Below, piece after piece: positions 17,315 to 24,154 of a stretch of DNA of 64,000 nucleotides. Numbering within the stretch: position 1 is the stretch's first letter; each line of letters opens with the position of its first letter. This DNA is from Acidimicrobiia bacterium (GTDB lineage: Bacteria > Actinomycetota > Acidimicrobiia > Acidimicrobiales > AC-14), in the NCBI GenBank assembly GCA_023264995.1, contig JAHFUR010000017.1, positions 18,349 to 82,348 on the forward strand, in the 5' to 3' direction. The notes beneath the pieces are model-generated. The model ran no database searches. It was not told the DNA's origin and saw only the letters and a program-made list of their open reading frames with translations. The position numbers and the translations under genes are program-made.

Positions 17315-18471
17315 CGGCGATGACGCAATGGCCGGCCGTCCGACTCCTCGCCGAGGCCGTGGCGCCGCGGTCGGGGGCCATCGAAGCCGCCGGCCGGCTC
17401 CCCGCCGACGTGGTGGCCGACCTCCGGGCCAGCGGCATCCCCGCCCTGTGGCTCCCCGCCGAGCTCGGGGGCGCCGAGGCTGCCGCCGTCGACGTGGTCG
17501 ACATGGTCGGCACCCTGGCCGCGGCCGACGGCTCCGCCGGCTGGTGCGCCGCGGTCGCGGTCGGCACCAACGCCGTCGCCGCCTACCTTCCCGCCGGCGG
17601 GGCCCGGGAGATCTTCGCCAGCCCCGCGGTACTGAGCGGCGGCTCCTTCAACCCGGCGGGCCGGGCCACCGTCGACGGTGACGGCACGCTCCGGCTGCGC
17701 GGGCGGTGGGGCTTCGGTAGCGGCGTCTCGCACTCGGACTGGATGGCCGGCGCCTGCCTGCTCGTGGACGCCGACGGGGAGCTGCTCCTCTCCCCCGAGG
17801 GGCGGCCGGAGGCCCGGCTGGCGTTCTTCCCCGCCGCCGACGTCACGGTCCACGACACCTGGCACACCTCGGGCCTGCGGGCCACCGCCAGCCACGACTA
17901 CGAGGTCGTCGACCTGGAGGTGCCCGCGCCGCACACGATGACCTTCGCGTTCTCGCCCTGGGCGGCCGGTGCCATGTGGCGGATGCCGCCGATGCCCCTG
18001 TTCTTCGCCCCCCTCGCCGCCGTCGCCATCGGCATCGCCCGCGGCGCGGTCGACGACCTCATCGCCCTGGCCCGGACCAAGACGCCCTACCGCAGCGCCC
18101 GCCGGCTGGCCGAGCGCGACGTCGCCCAGGCCATGGTGGCCCAGGCCGATGCCGCCACCCGGTCGGCTCGGGCCTTCCTGGTGGAGACCCTCGACGGGTT
18201 GGCGGCCGCAGCAGCCGCGGGCAAGGAGGTCAGTGTGCAGGAGCGGGCCGTCGCCCGGCTGGCCGTGGTCAACGCCGCCCAGGCCGGGCGTACCGCGGTC
18301 GACCTGTGCTTCGAGGCGGCCGGCACGACCGCCCTGTTCGAGGACCACCCGCTGCAGCGCCGCCACCGCGACATCCACGCCATCGGCCAGCACGTGGTCC
18401 TGGCGTTCCCCGGGCTGGAGACCGTGGGACGGGTCCTGTTCGGGCTGGAGCCCGATACCCCGCTGCTGTAG
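17311..18471 (+). CDS. Acyl-CoA dehydrogenase-fold flavoenzyme (dehydrogenase or flavin monooxygenase)
   Basis: A 386-aa protein of the acyl-CoA dehydrogenase fold. The N-terminal helical domain contains GIPALWLPAELGGAEAA; the beta domain contains LRGRWGFGSGVSHSDW and HTSGLRATASHDYEV; the C-terminal helical bundle starts near residue 235. The phrase RWGFGSG.SH.DW resembles two-component flavin monooxygenases such as HsaA rather than classical acyl-CoA dehydrogenases, and I do not see the usual catalytic glutamate context. So a hydroxylase or desulfonating monooxygenase is as likely as a dehydrogenase. ATG 17311 overlaps the methyltransferase stop. It is the last gene of the importer operon. 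Confidence 0.8.
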   Translation: MTAMTQWPAVRLLAEAVAPRSGAIEAAGRLPADVVADLRASGIPALWLPAELGGAEAAAVDVVDMVGTLAAADGSAGWCAAVAVGTNAVAAYLPAGGAREIFASPAVLSGGSFNPAGRATVDGDGTLRLRGRWGFGSGVSHSDWMAGACLLVDADGELLLSPEGRPEARLAFFPAADVTVHDTWHTSGLRATASHDYEVVDLEVPAPHTMTFAFSPWAAGAMWRMPPMPLFFAPLAAVAIGIARGAVDDLIALARTKTPYRSARRLAERDVAQAMVAQADAATRSARAFLVETLDGLAAAAAAGKEVSVQERAVARLAVVNAAQAGRTAVDLCFEAAGTTALFEDHPLQRRHRDIHAIGQHVVLAFPGLETVGRVLFGLEPDTPLL

Positions 18472-18474
18472 CGG

Positions 18475-18741
18475 TCAGGCCGGCGAGTCAGCCGCTTGAA
18501 GCCGGGAGTCCACCCGCTCCTGCACGAGGGTGACCACGTCGCCGAAGGTGCGCACGCACCCCAGGACCTCCTCGGGCAGGGCGATGTCGAACTCGTCCTC
18601 GAGGACCATGGCCATCTCGATGGCGGCGAGGGAGTCGACACACAGATCCTCGCCCAGACGGGCATCGGGCCGGAGACGGCCGGGGTCGACGTCGAGGTGG
18701 AGGGCCACGACACTGCGCACGCGCGGCTCAGTGTCGCTCAT
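18475..18741 (-). CDS. Acyl carrier protein
   Basis: An 88-aa acyl carrier protein. The phosphopantetheine attachment serine is Ser37 in EDLCVDSLAAIEMAMVLED, followed by the usual acidic helix and EFDIALPEE. It carries acyl intermediates as thioesters. The ATG at 18741 overlaps the stop of the acyl-CoA ligase (ATGA), so the ligase probably loads this carrier, as in FadD/AAL-ACP pairs. It is convergent with the flavoenzyme gene, with only 3 nt between stops. This is unlikely to be the housekeeping AcpP, since no fatty acid synthase genes are near. Confidence 0.9.
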   Translation of the reverse strand: MSDTEPRVRSVVALHLDVDPGRLRPDARLGEDLCVDSLAAIEMAMVLEDEFDIALPEEVLGCVRTFGDVVTLVQERVDSRLQAADSPA

Positions 18742-20357
18742 CGGGCTGCTTCTCGGACCGACGTCGCCTGTAGTTCCAGTTCCATGCTCTCCCTCAGTGC
18801 CAACTTGTCGATCTTTCCAGTCCGGTTGCGGGGGATCACGTCGACGATGCGGACGTGACGGGGGACCGCGTAGTCCGCCATGTGGGCGGCCACCCATTGC
18901 TGCACCGTCGGCACGTCCACGGTGCGCCCAGTGGCGGGGACCACGTAGGTGGCCACCGACTCATAGGCCAGGCGGTCGGGCACGCCGAACACTGCGGCTT
19001 CGGCGATGTCGGGGTGGGTCACGAGGAGGTACTCGAGCTCGACGGAGTACACCTTGTTCCCTCCCCGCATGATCATGTCCTTCTTGCGGTCGAGGATGAA
19101 GACGTAGCCCTCGTCGTCGACCTTGGCGTAGTCACCGGTGTGCAACCACCCGCCGGTGATGGCCGCGTCGGTGGCCGTCGGGTCGCCGTAGTAGCCGAGG
19201 GTGACCATCGGGCCCCGCACCAGCAGCTCCCCGGGCTGGCCCACCGGCACGTCGTGGCCGTCGTCGTCGACGACCCGCACGTCGGCGCAGGGCAGGGGCC
19301 GGCCGACCGAGCCGGGCTTCCGGCGGAACTCCGCGTCCAGGAGGATGGTGGCCGGCGAGTGCGTCTCGGTGAGCCCGTAGGCGTCGTACAACCGGAGCTG
19401 GGGCATGCGCTGGCGCAGGGCGGCGATGGTGGAGATCGGCACCGGTGACCCGCCGAACGCGCCGATCTCGACGTGGGCCAGCGCCGGCCACCCGAAGCCA
19501 GGGTCGCGCAGCAGGAGGGGCCAGATCGAGGGGACGACCATCAGGTAGGTGATACGGCGCCGACCGATGAGCTGGACGAGCTCGCGGGGCACAACCTCGG
19601 CCACGGTGACTGACGTGCCGCCGACCAGCATCATGGGCGTGACCTGGGCCACGTGGCCGGTCACGTAGTACAGGGGGAAGACGATGGCCGTACGGTCCGC
19701 GGCGGTCAGGGCCAGCGTGCGCACGTAGGCGATGGCGGAGTGCATCGTCCCCCGGTGGATGAGCCGGCTGGCCTTCGGCCGGCCGGTGGTGCCCGAGGTG
19801 TAGATCACGCCATAGGTGCTGTCCTCGTCGGGGAAGGCCACCGCGTCTCCTCGCCAGGGCCGCCGGCGCCCGGTGAGGTGGTCGCCGACCTCGCGCACCC
19901 GGTCGGCCGGCATCCCGGCTTCAGCCCCGGCCCGGCGGAGACCGTCGATGAAGTCGGGGTGGCCCACGGCCAGCGATGGGCCGGAGTGGGCCAACATGTA
20001 GGCCCACTGGGTGGGTGAGAGCCGGGTGGACAAGCCGACGAACACCAGGCCGGCCCGGGCCGCGGCCCAGATGGCGACGACGATGTCGAGCCCGTTGCGC
20101 AGGCAGACGGCCAGGCGGTCGCCGGCCACCAGGCCCTCCTCGACCAGCCGTTCGGCCGCGCCCTCCACCAGTTCGGCCAGCTCGGCGTAGGTGACGTCGC
20201 CCTCGGGGGTCTCGAGGGCGACGGCCTCGGGGAACAGGCGTACCGCCCGGTCGAGGGCCTCGACGATCGTGCGAGGCCGGCCCGGGTAGCAGCGGACCTC
20301 GCCGGCGGGCGACGCCTCCAGGACCAGGCTCCCGGAGGCCTCGGCCGTCGTCAGCAC
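18738..20357 (-). CDS. Acyl-CoA/acyl-ACP ligase (AMP-forming, FadD-like)
   Basis: A 539-aa AMP-binding enzyme that would activate a carboxylic acid with ATP. The P-loop-like motif is YTSGTTGRPKAS; the core motif is YDAYGLTETHSPAT; the hinge and C-terminal lysine regions are GGWLHTGDYAKVDDEGYVFILDRKKDMI and PRNRTGKIDK, so the enzyme is complete. It starts at GTG 20357, overlapping the stop of the upstream ArsR gene by 7 nt, and its stop overlaps the ACP start. The three minus-strand genes form one operon: regulator, ligase, carrier. A ketosynthase is divergently encoded, suggesting a small acyl-chain pathway. Confidence 0.9.
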   Translation of the reverse strand: MLTTAEASGSLVLEASPAGEVRCYPGRPRTIVEALDRAVRLFPEAVALETPEGDVTYAELAELVEGAAERLVEEGLVAGDRLAVCLRNGLDIVVAIWAAARAGLVFVGLSTRLSPTQWAYMLAHSGPSLAVGHPDFIDGLRRAGAEAGMPADRVREVGDHLTGRRRPWRGDAVAFPDEDSTYGVIYTSGTTGRPKASRLIHRGTMHSAIAYVRTLALTAADRTAIVFPLYYVTGHVAQVTPMMLVGGTSVTVAEVVPRELVQLIGRRRITYLMVVPSIWPLLLRDPGFGWPALAHVEIGAFGGSPVPISTIAALRQRMPQLRLYDAYGLTETHSPATILLDAEFRRKPGSVGRPLPCADVRVVDDDGHDVPVGQPGELLVRGPMVTLGYYGDPTATDAAITGGWLHTGDYAKVDDEGYVFILDRKKDMIMRGGNKVYSVELEYLLVTHPDIAEAAVFGVPDRLAYESVATYVVPATGRTVDVPTVQQWVAAHMADYAVPRHVRIVDVIPRNRTGKIDKLALRESMELELQATSVREAAR

Positions 20358-20689
20358 GGGTCGTCGGCGGCGGGCCGGCCTTCGGACACCGCGCCGGAGG
20401 CACCGACCAGGCGGCCCATCGTGCGGTGCAGCTCCTTCACCCGGTCGTGGTCGGCGGCGTAGCAGGTGAACCGGCCGTTGCGGCGCTTGGTGATCAGGCC
20501 GGCGGCAAGCAGCACGGAGAGGTGGTACGCCGCCAACGGCTGGGGCAGGTCGAGGGCTTTGGCGAGGTAGCCGGCGCTGCGGGGGCCCCGGCGCAGATAG
20601 CGGAGCATGAGCAGCCGGTGGGGTTCGGCGATGACGGCCAAGTCCTCGGAGAGACTGTCCGCCTCCTTCTGTGTCACGGCGCTGACCAT
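20351..20689 (-). CDS. ArsR-family winged-helix regulator
   Basis: A 112-aa repressor-type protein. The HTH region reads EPHRLLMLRYLRRGPRSAGYLAKAL, then PQPLAAYHLSVLLAAGLI as recognition helix, and RNGRFTCYAADHD as the wing. No CVC-type metal site is seen, so it probably senses something other than arsenic or a related metal. I chose ATG 20689 because a TACAGT box on the minus strand ends 8 nt upstream; longer in-frame starts would cross it. It leads the ligase-ACP operon and faces the ketosynthase promoter 65 bp away, so it may control both directions. Confidence 0.85.
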   Translation of the reverse strand: MVSAVTQKEADSLSEDLAVIAEPHRLLMLRYLRRGPRSAGYLAKALDLPQPLAAYHLSVLLAAGLITKRRNGRFTCYAADHDRVKELHRTMGRLVGASGAVSEGRPAADDPC

Positions 20690-20697
20690 GGCGCCCA

Positions 20698-20703
20698 ACT
20701 GTA
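20698..20703 (-). promoter_or_regulatory. -10 box TACAGT for the arsR-ligase-ACP operon
   Basis: On the minus strand TACAGT is followed by 8 nt and the ATG at 20689. It is one of two oppositely directed boxes in the short divergent region. Confidence 0.45.
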
Positions 20704-20753
20704 GGGGGGTGGAGGCGGGGACGCGCTCGGGACCGCACATCAACGGGCGCTGA

Positions 20754-20759
20754 TATCGT
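20754..20759 (+). promoter_or_regulatory. -10 box TATCGT for the ketosynthase gene
   Basis: TATCGT is followed by 10 nt and the GTG at 20770, with no ribosome site. It is divergent from the arsR promoter about 50 bp away. Confidence 0.45.
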
Positions 20760-20769
20760 CCGACCTGCC

Positions 20770-22005
20770 GTGACCGACGCCGACGCAACGGTCGCTCTGA
20801 CGGGGATCGGGGCGATCACCCCCCTGGGTGATGCGGCCGCCACCTGGTCAGGCCTGCTGGCCGGGGGGTCGGGCCTGGTTGCCGCCCCGGCGCACCTGCG
20901 CCGGGCCGGGTGCCAGGTCGTGGGCCCGGCCGACTGGTTCGACGTCGGCGCGTTCCTCGGCCGGAACGAGGCCCGGCGCATGGGCCGTTTCAGCCAGTTC
21001 TCGGTGGCCGCCGCCGGTCTGGCCCTGGCCGACGCCGGCTTGGAGGGGTACACCGGCGACGGCCTGGGCGTGGTCGTCCACACCGGCGCCGGCGGGCTGA
21101 TCGAGGCCGAAGCCGCCGCCGGCCCGGCGGAGGCCCGGCCGACGCGGGTCAGCCCGCTGTTCACCCCCGTCTACGGGCCGAACATGGCCGCCTGCCAGCC
21201 GTCGATCGTGTTCGGGGCCACCGGCCCCGTGCTGGGAGGGGTCGGGGCCTGCGCGGCCGGCGTGCAGGCCGTCATCGACGGCTTACGGGTGCTGCAGCGC
21301 GGCGACGCCGAAGTCGTGCTGGCCGGGGCCACCGACGGCGCCCTGTCCCCCCTGATCCTGGGATCGCTGGCCAACGCCGGGGCGCTGGCGCCGGCGGGCG
21401 ACGACCCGGCCTCGGCCTGCCGGCCCTACGCGCTGGGGCGGGCGGGCATGGTGGCGTCGGAGGGCGCAGCCGTGTTCGTGCTGGAGCGGCTCGACCGGGC
21501 GCGGCGGCGGGGCGCCCGGGTCCTGGCCGTGGTGGCCGGCGGGGGCAGTGCCGGCGACGCCTACCACCTGGCCGCCCCCCATCCCGAGGGGCGGGGGGCG
21601 GCGTCGGCCATGCGCCGGGCGCTGGCCGACGCCGGCGCGGTGCCCGATGAGGTCGACGCCCTCGTGGCCCACGCCACGGCCACGGTGGCCGGCGACCTCT
21701 CCGAGGCCCGGGCCCTCCGGGCCGTGTTCGGGGCGGCGCCGGCCCTGGCCGTCACCGCGCCGAAGGCCGCCCTCGGCCACGGGCTGGGTGCCGCCGGCGC
21801 CTTCGGGGTGCTGGTGGCCGCACTGGCCCTCCACCACCAGATCCTCCCGGCCACCCGGGGCCTCACCGCCGGGGCCGTCGACCCGGAGTGCGCCTTCGAC
21901 CACGTCCTCGGCGCACCCCGGGCCGGCGTGCTGCGGTCGGTGATGGTGAACGCTGCCGGCTTCGGCGGGCAGAACGCCGCCCTGCTCCTGCGGGCCGCGC
22001 CGTGA
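20770..22005 (+). CDS. Beta-ketoacyl synthase (KAS II/FabF-like)
   Basis: A 411-aa condensing enzyme that would extend an acyl chain carried on ACP. The thiolase-fold order is intact: VALTGIGAITPLG at the N-terminus, nucleophile Cys161 in GGVGACAAGVQAV, His301 in VAHATATVAGD, Lys332 and His337 in APKAALGHGLGAAGA. The active-site surroundings deviate from the common DTACAS and HGTGT sequences, so substrate preference may differ, or the enzyme may work in a specialised pathway. It starts at GTG 20770. It is divergent from ArsR, acyl ligase and ACP genes, which together could build a short modified acyl chain. No acyltransferase or ketoreductase is nearby. Confidence 0.88.
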   Translation: MTDADATVALTGIGAITPLGDAAATWSGLLAGGSGLVAAPAHLRRAGCQVVGPADWFDVGAFLGRNEARRMGRFSQFSVAAAGLALADAGLEGYTGDGLGVVVHTGAGGLIEAEAAAGPAEARPTRVSPLFTPVYGPNMAACQPSIVFGATGPVLGGVGACAAGVQAVIDGLRVLQRGDAEVVLAGATDGALSPLILGSLANAGALAPAGDDPASACRPYALGRAGMVASEGAAVFVLERLDRARRRGARVLAVVAGGGSAGDAYHLAAPHPEGRGAASAMRRALADAGAVPDEVDALVAHATATVAGDLSEARALRAVFGAAPALAVTAPKAALGHGLGAAGAFGVLVAALALHHQILPATRGLTAGAVDPECAFDHVLGAPRAGVLRSVMVNAAGFGGQNAALLLRAAP

Positions 22006-22021
22006 CCGCTCCTGCGTCCGC

Positions 22022-22207
22022 TCAGGCCTCGGGGCCGGCCACAGGGTGCTGCCGGCGATAGGCCTCGACGTCCTCGACGAGCAGCCGCACCCGCCGGCCG
22101 ATCCGATAGGCCGGGAGCGCACCCTGGTTGATCAGGCGGAGGAGGGTCGTGCGGGACACCTCCAACCGGCGGCTGGCCTGCTGCACGGATATCCATTCCG
22201 AGGGCAT
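22022..22207 (-). CDS. Excisionase/BldC-like small HTH protein
   Basis: A 61-aa single-domain DNA-binding protein of the MerR-like/excisionase type: ISVQQASRRLEVSRTTLLRLINQG is the helix-turn-helix, and LPAYRIGRRVRLLVEDVEAYRR is the wing and closing strand. Such proteins include phage excisionases and the developmental regulator BldC. No integrase or phage gene is near, so a chromosomal regulator is more likely. Upstream of its ATG lies an AT-rich patch with two TAGTTTT repeats 10 bp apart, a likely autoregulatory site. It is convergent with the ketosynthase gene. Confidence 0.87.
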   Translation of the reverse strand: MPSEWISVQQASRRLEVSRTTLLRLINQGALPAYRIGRRVRLLVEDVEAYRRQHPVAGPEA

Positions 22208-22212
22208 TTTTC

Positions 22213-22237
22213 TAGTTTTTCATAGTTTTCCACTCTA
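22213..22237 (-). promoter_or_regulatory. AT-rich direct repeats and -10 box upstream of the small HTH gene
   Basis: TAGTTTT occurs at 22213-22219 and again at 22223-22229, in the same direction and exactly 10 bp apart. ACTCTA at 22232-22237 is a TAGAGT -10 box on the minus strand, which places the repeats over the start of the transcript. This patch stands out in a GC-rich genome. Head-to-tail repeats suit a BldC-like protein binding its own promoter. Confidence 0.5.
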
Positions 22238-22288
22238 GGCCGGTACCGGAGCCGTGCCCTCGCGCCGCGTCGGTGGCAATGTCTGGGC

Positions 22289-22705
22289 ATGGTCGGGTAC
22301 TCCGGCACGCCGCTGGCCACCAAGCTCGGGATCAAGGAGGGAGCACGGGTCGCCCTGCTCGGCGCGCCGGCGGGTTTTGACACCGTGCTGGCACCCCTGC
22401 CCGCCGGCGTCCGGATCCTGCACCGCCTCGGCCCCGACCTCGACGTCGCCCTGCTCTTCGTCACCGAACGGCGGGCCTTGGCCCGGCGCTTCCCGGCCGT
22501 CGCCGGGTCGATCACGCCCGCCGGCGGGTGCTGGGTGGCGTGGCCGAAGCGGGCGTCGAAGGTGCCCACCGACCTGACCGAGGACGTGCTGCGGGAAGTC
22601 GGGCTGCCCTTCGGCCTGGTCGACAACAAGGTCTGCGCCGTCACCGACGTGTGGTCCGGCCTGCGCTTCGTGTGGCGCCGGGAGAACCGGCCGGCGCCAG
22701 CATGA
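22289..22705 (+). CDS. DUF3052 family protein
   Basis: A 138-aa protein opening with GYSGTPLATKLGIKEGARVALL, the hallmark of DUF3052, a family common in actinomycetes. The fold is predicted alpha/beta, with a conserved WVAWPKRASKVPTDLTED stretch and an ending FGLVDNKVCAVTDVWSGLRFVWR. No catalytic residue pattern or export signal is visible. The molecular role is unknown. ATG 22289 is 6 nt after CAATGT, a poor -10 match. Its TGA overlaps the start of the DedA-like membrane gene (ATGA), so both are made together. Confidence 0.85.
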   Translation: MVGYSGTPLATKLGIKEGARVALLGAPAGFDTVLAPLPAGVRILHRLGPDLDVALLFVTERRALARRFPAVAGSITPAGGCWVAWPKRASKVPTDLTEDVLREVGLPFGLVDNKVCAVTDVWSGLRFVWRRENRPAPA

Positions 22706-23361
22706 ACGGGGGCCTGCCGGCCATTACGGCCCTGCTGATCGCCATGGAGGCGGGCGTCCCCATCCCGTTGCCCTCCGACGTCCTCCTGCTCGTGCTCGGG
22801 GAGCGGACCTCGGCGGGGCGCTTCCCGTTGTTCCTGGTGGTCCTCGCCGTCGAGCTGGTGGCCGCGGTCGGCACGGCCACCCTCTTCTACGCGGTGCGGG
22901 GCCCGGGCCGGGCCGTGCTCGACCGGTTCGGGCCGCGGATCGGCCTCACCCCCGAGCGGCTGGACCGGGCCGGTGGCCTGCTGGAGCGCCGAGGCACGGC
23001 GGCACTGCTGGTGGGTCGGGCCACGCCGGGCCTGCGCACGGTCACGGTGGTCGCCGCTGGCGGGTCGACGCTGGCGCCGCGGCGGGCCCTGCCTGCCCTC
23101 ATCCTTGGCAGCAGCATCTTCGTGCAACTCCACATCGCCCTGGGCTACGTCCTCGGGCCGGCGGCCCGCGACGCCCTCGACGCGGCGAAGGGCCCGACCG
23201 TGGCCGTGCTCGCCGTACTCGCCGCCGGCGCCGTCGCCGTCTGGATCCGCCGGCGGGGCGCCCGCCAGGGCCTCCAGTCCGCCGGCGAGGCGTGCTGCCC
23301 GGCCTGCATGGCCCTGAGTGCGCTGACGCCGAAGCGGTTCTCCCTCGTCGACCTGGGCTGA
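22702..23361 (+). CDS. DedA/VTT-domain membrane protein
   Basis: A 219-aa integral membrane protein. The N-terminal motif MEAGVPIPLPSDVLLLVLGE and the later GRATPGLRTVTVVAAGGS fit the DedA (SNARE-associated, VTT) family, whose members move phospholipids or undecaprenyl phosphate across the membrane or affect membrane potential. About four to five hydrophobic segments are seen, two of them re-entrant-like. The C-terminus has an unusual CCPAC cluster in a soluble tail. It starts at ATG 22702, overlapping DUF3052. It is convergent with a TetR gene, with a 73-bp structured spacer. Confidence 0.8.
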   Translation: MNGGLPAITALLIAMEAGVPIPLPSDVLLLVLGERTSAGRFPLFLVVLAVELVAAVGTATLFYAVRGPGRAVLDRFGPRIGLTPERLDRAGGLLERRGTAALLVGRATPGLRTVTVVAAGGSTLAPRRALPALILGSSIFVQLHIALGYVLGPAARDALDAAKGPTVAVLAVLAAGAVAVWIRRRGARQGLQSAGEACCPACMALSALTPKRFSLVDLG

Positions 23362-23372
23362 CCCTCCCAACC

Positions 23373-23420
23373 GGTGACACGAACGCCGGGTCGCGCCCCA
23401 ACTTCCGTCACCAGTTCGTG
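23373..23420. terminator. Convergent intergenic structure with interleaved stems (possible pseudoknot or terminator)
   Basis: GGTGAC (23373-23378) pairs with GTCACC (23407-23412), and CACGAAC (23378-23384) pairs with GTTCGTG (23414-23420). The order a-b-a'-b' allows an H-type pseudoknot or two mutually exclusive hairpins. It fills most of the spacer between the convergent DedA and TetR genes, so it may end transcription from both sides. There is no T-run. Confidence 0.4.
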
Positions 23421-23434
23421 AGTGGGGCCGCCGG

Positions 23435-24046
23435 TTAGGGCTGTAAGGCAGCCCGGAGCAGGGAGCGGAGGTGCTCCAGCCGGGCCATGACCACGTCGGT
23501 GGCCAGGGGGTCGCCGCCGAGCAGGCCCTCGAGCAGCGGGATGTCGCTGAAGTAGCTGACCAGCGCCCCGTAGATGGTGAAGAACAGCTGCTGGGGGTCG
23601 TGGCGGCGGAGGCGGCCGGCCGCCATCTCCCGCTCGAAGAAGGCCACGGCGGTCTCGAAGTACGGGCGGAGCCCCTCGCCTAGCTCAACACCGAGGCGGC
23701 TGCCACCCTCCAGGGCCTCGCGGCGCACCAGGCGGACGAACTCCGGGTGGTCCATGAAGAACTGGAAACCGGCGGTGAGGATCTTGTCGACCTGGGGCCA
23801 GCCCACTTCGGGGACCTCGGTGGCCAGGTTCACCTCGAGGTACCAGTCAGCCAGGGCCCGCTCGAACACCTGCCGGTACAGCGCTTCCTTGGACGGGAAG
23901 TGGTGGAGCAGGCTGGGCCGGCGGATACCGACGCCAGCGGCGATGTCGTTGAGCGACGTCCCCTCGTAGCCGTGCTCGGCGAAGCACCGAAGGGCCTCGG
24001 CGAGTATTGCGTCACGCGTGGAGAGTGGGGGCGTCGTCGTGGTCAT
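23435..24046 (-). CDS. TetR-family transcriptional regulator
   Basis: A 203-aa repressor. The N-terminal HTH is typical: [47 protein letters not shown] covers helices 1 to 4. The C-terminal helical domain (from about residue 60) would bind a ligand and dimerise; its hydrophobic pocket sequence does not reveal the ligand. It starts at ATG 24046. It stands alone between tkt and the DedA gene, on the strand of tkt but separated from it by a strong hairpin. Its target may be itself or distant genes. Confidence 0.88.
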   Translation of the reverse strand: MTTTTPPLSTRDAILAEALRCFAEHGYEGTSLNDIAAGVGIRRPSLLHHFPSKEALYRQVFERALADWYLEVNLATEVPEVGWPQVDKILTAGFQFFMDHPEFVRLVRREALEGGSRLGVELGEGLRPYFETAVAFFEREMAAGRLRRHDPQQLFFTIYGALVSYFSDIPLLEGLLGGDPLATDVVMARLEHLRSLLRAALQP

Positions 24047-24112
24047 CCGGCCCTGGGCCCGTTCAGTCAGGGAAGAGGCCGAACGCGCTCAGAGACCCTC
24101 ATGGGACGCAGG

Positions 24113-24142
24113 CTACCCGCCCAGGCGTTCCCGGGCGGGTAG
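24113..24142 (-). terminator. Terminator hairpin after tkt
   Basis: CTACCCGCCC (24113-24122) and GGGCGGGTAG (24133-24142) form a perfect 10-bp stem around a 10-nt loop, 13 bp beyond the tkt stop on the minus strand. There is no T-run, as is common in high-GC genomes. It separates tkt from the TetR gene. Confidence 0.6.
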
Positions 24143-24154
24143 CGACCGCCACAC

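Noticed and set aside
22022..22207. Excisionase-like gene as a sign of a prophage or integrative element
   Set aside because: No integrase, attachment-site repeat, tRNA or phage gene is nearby, so a chromosomal regulator is more likely.
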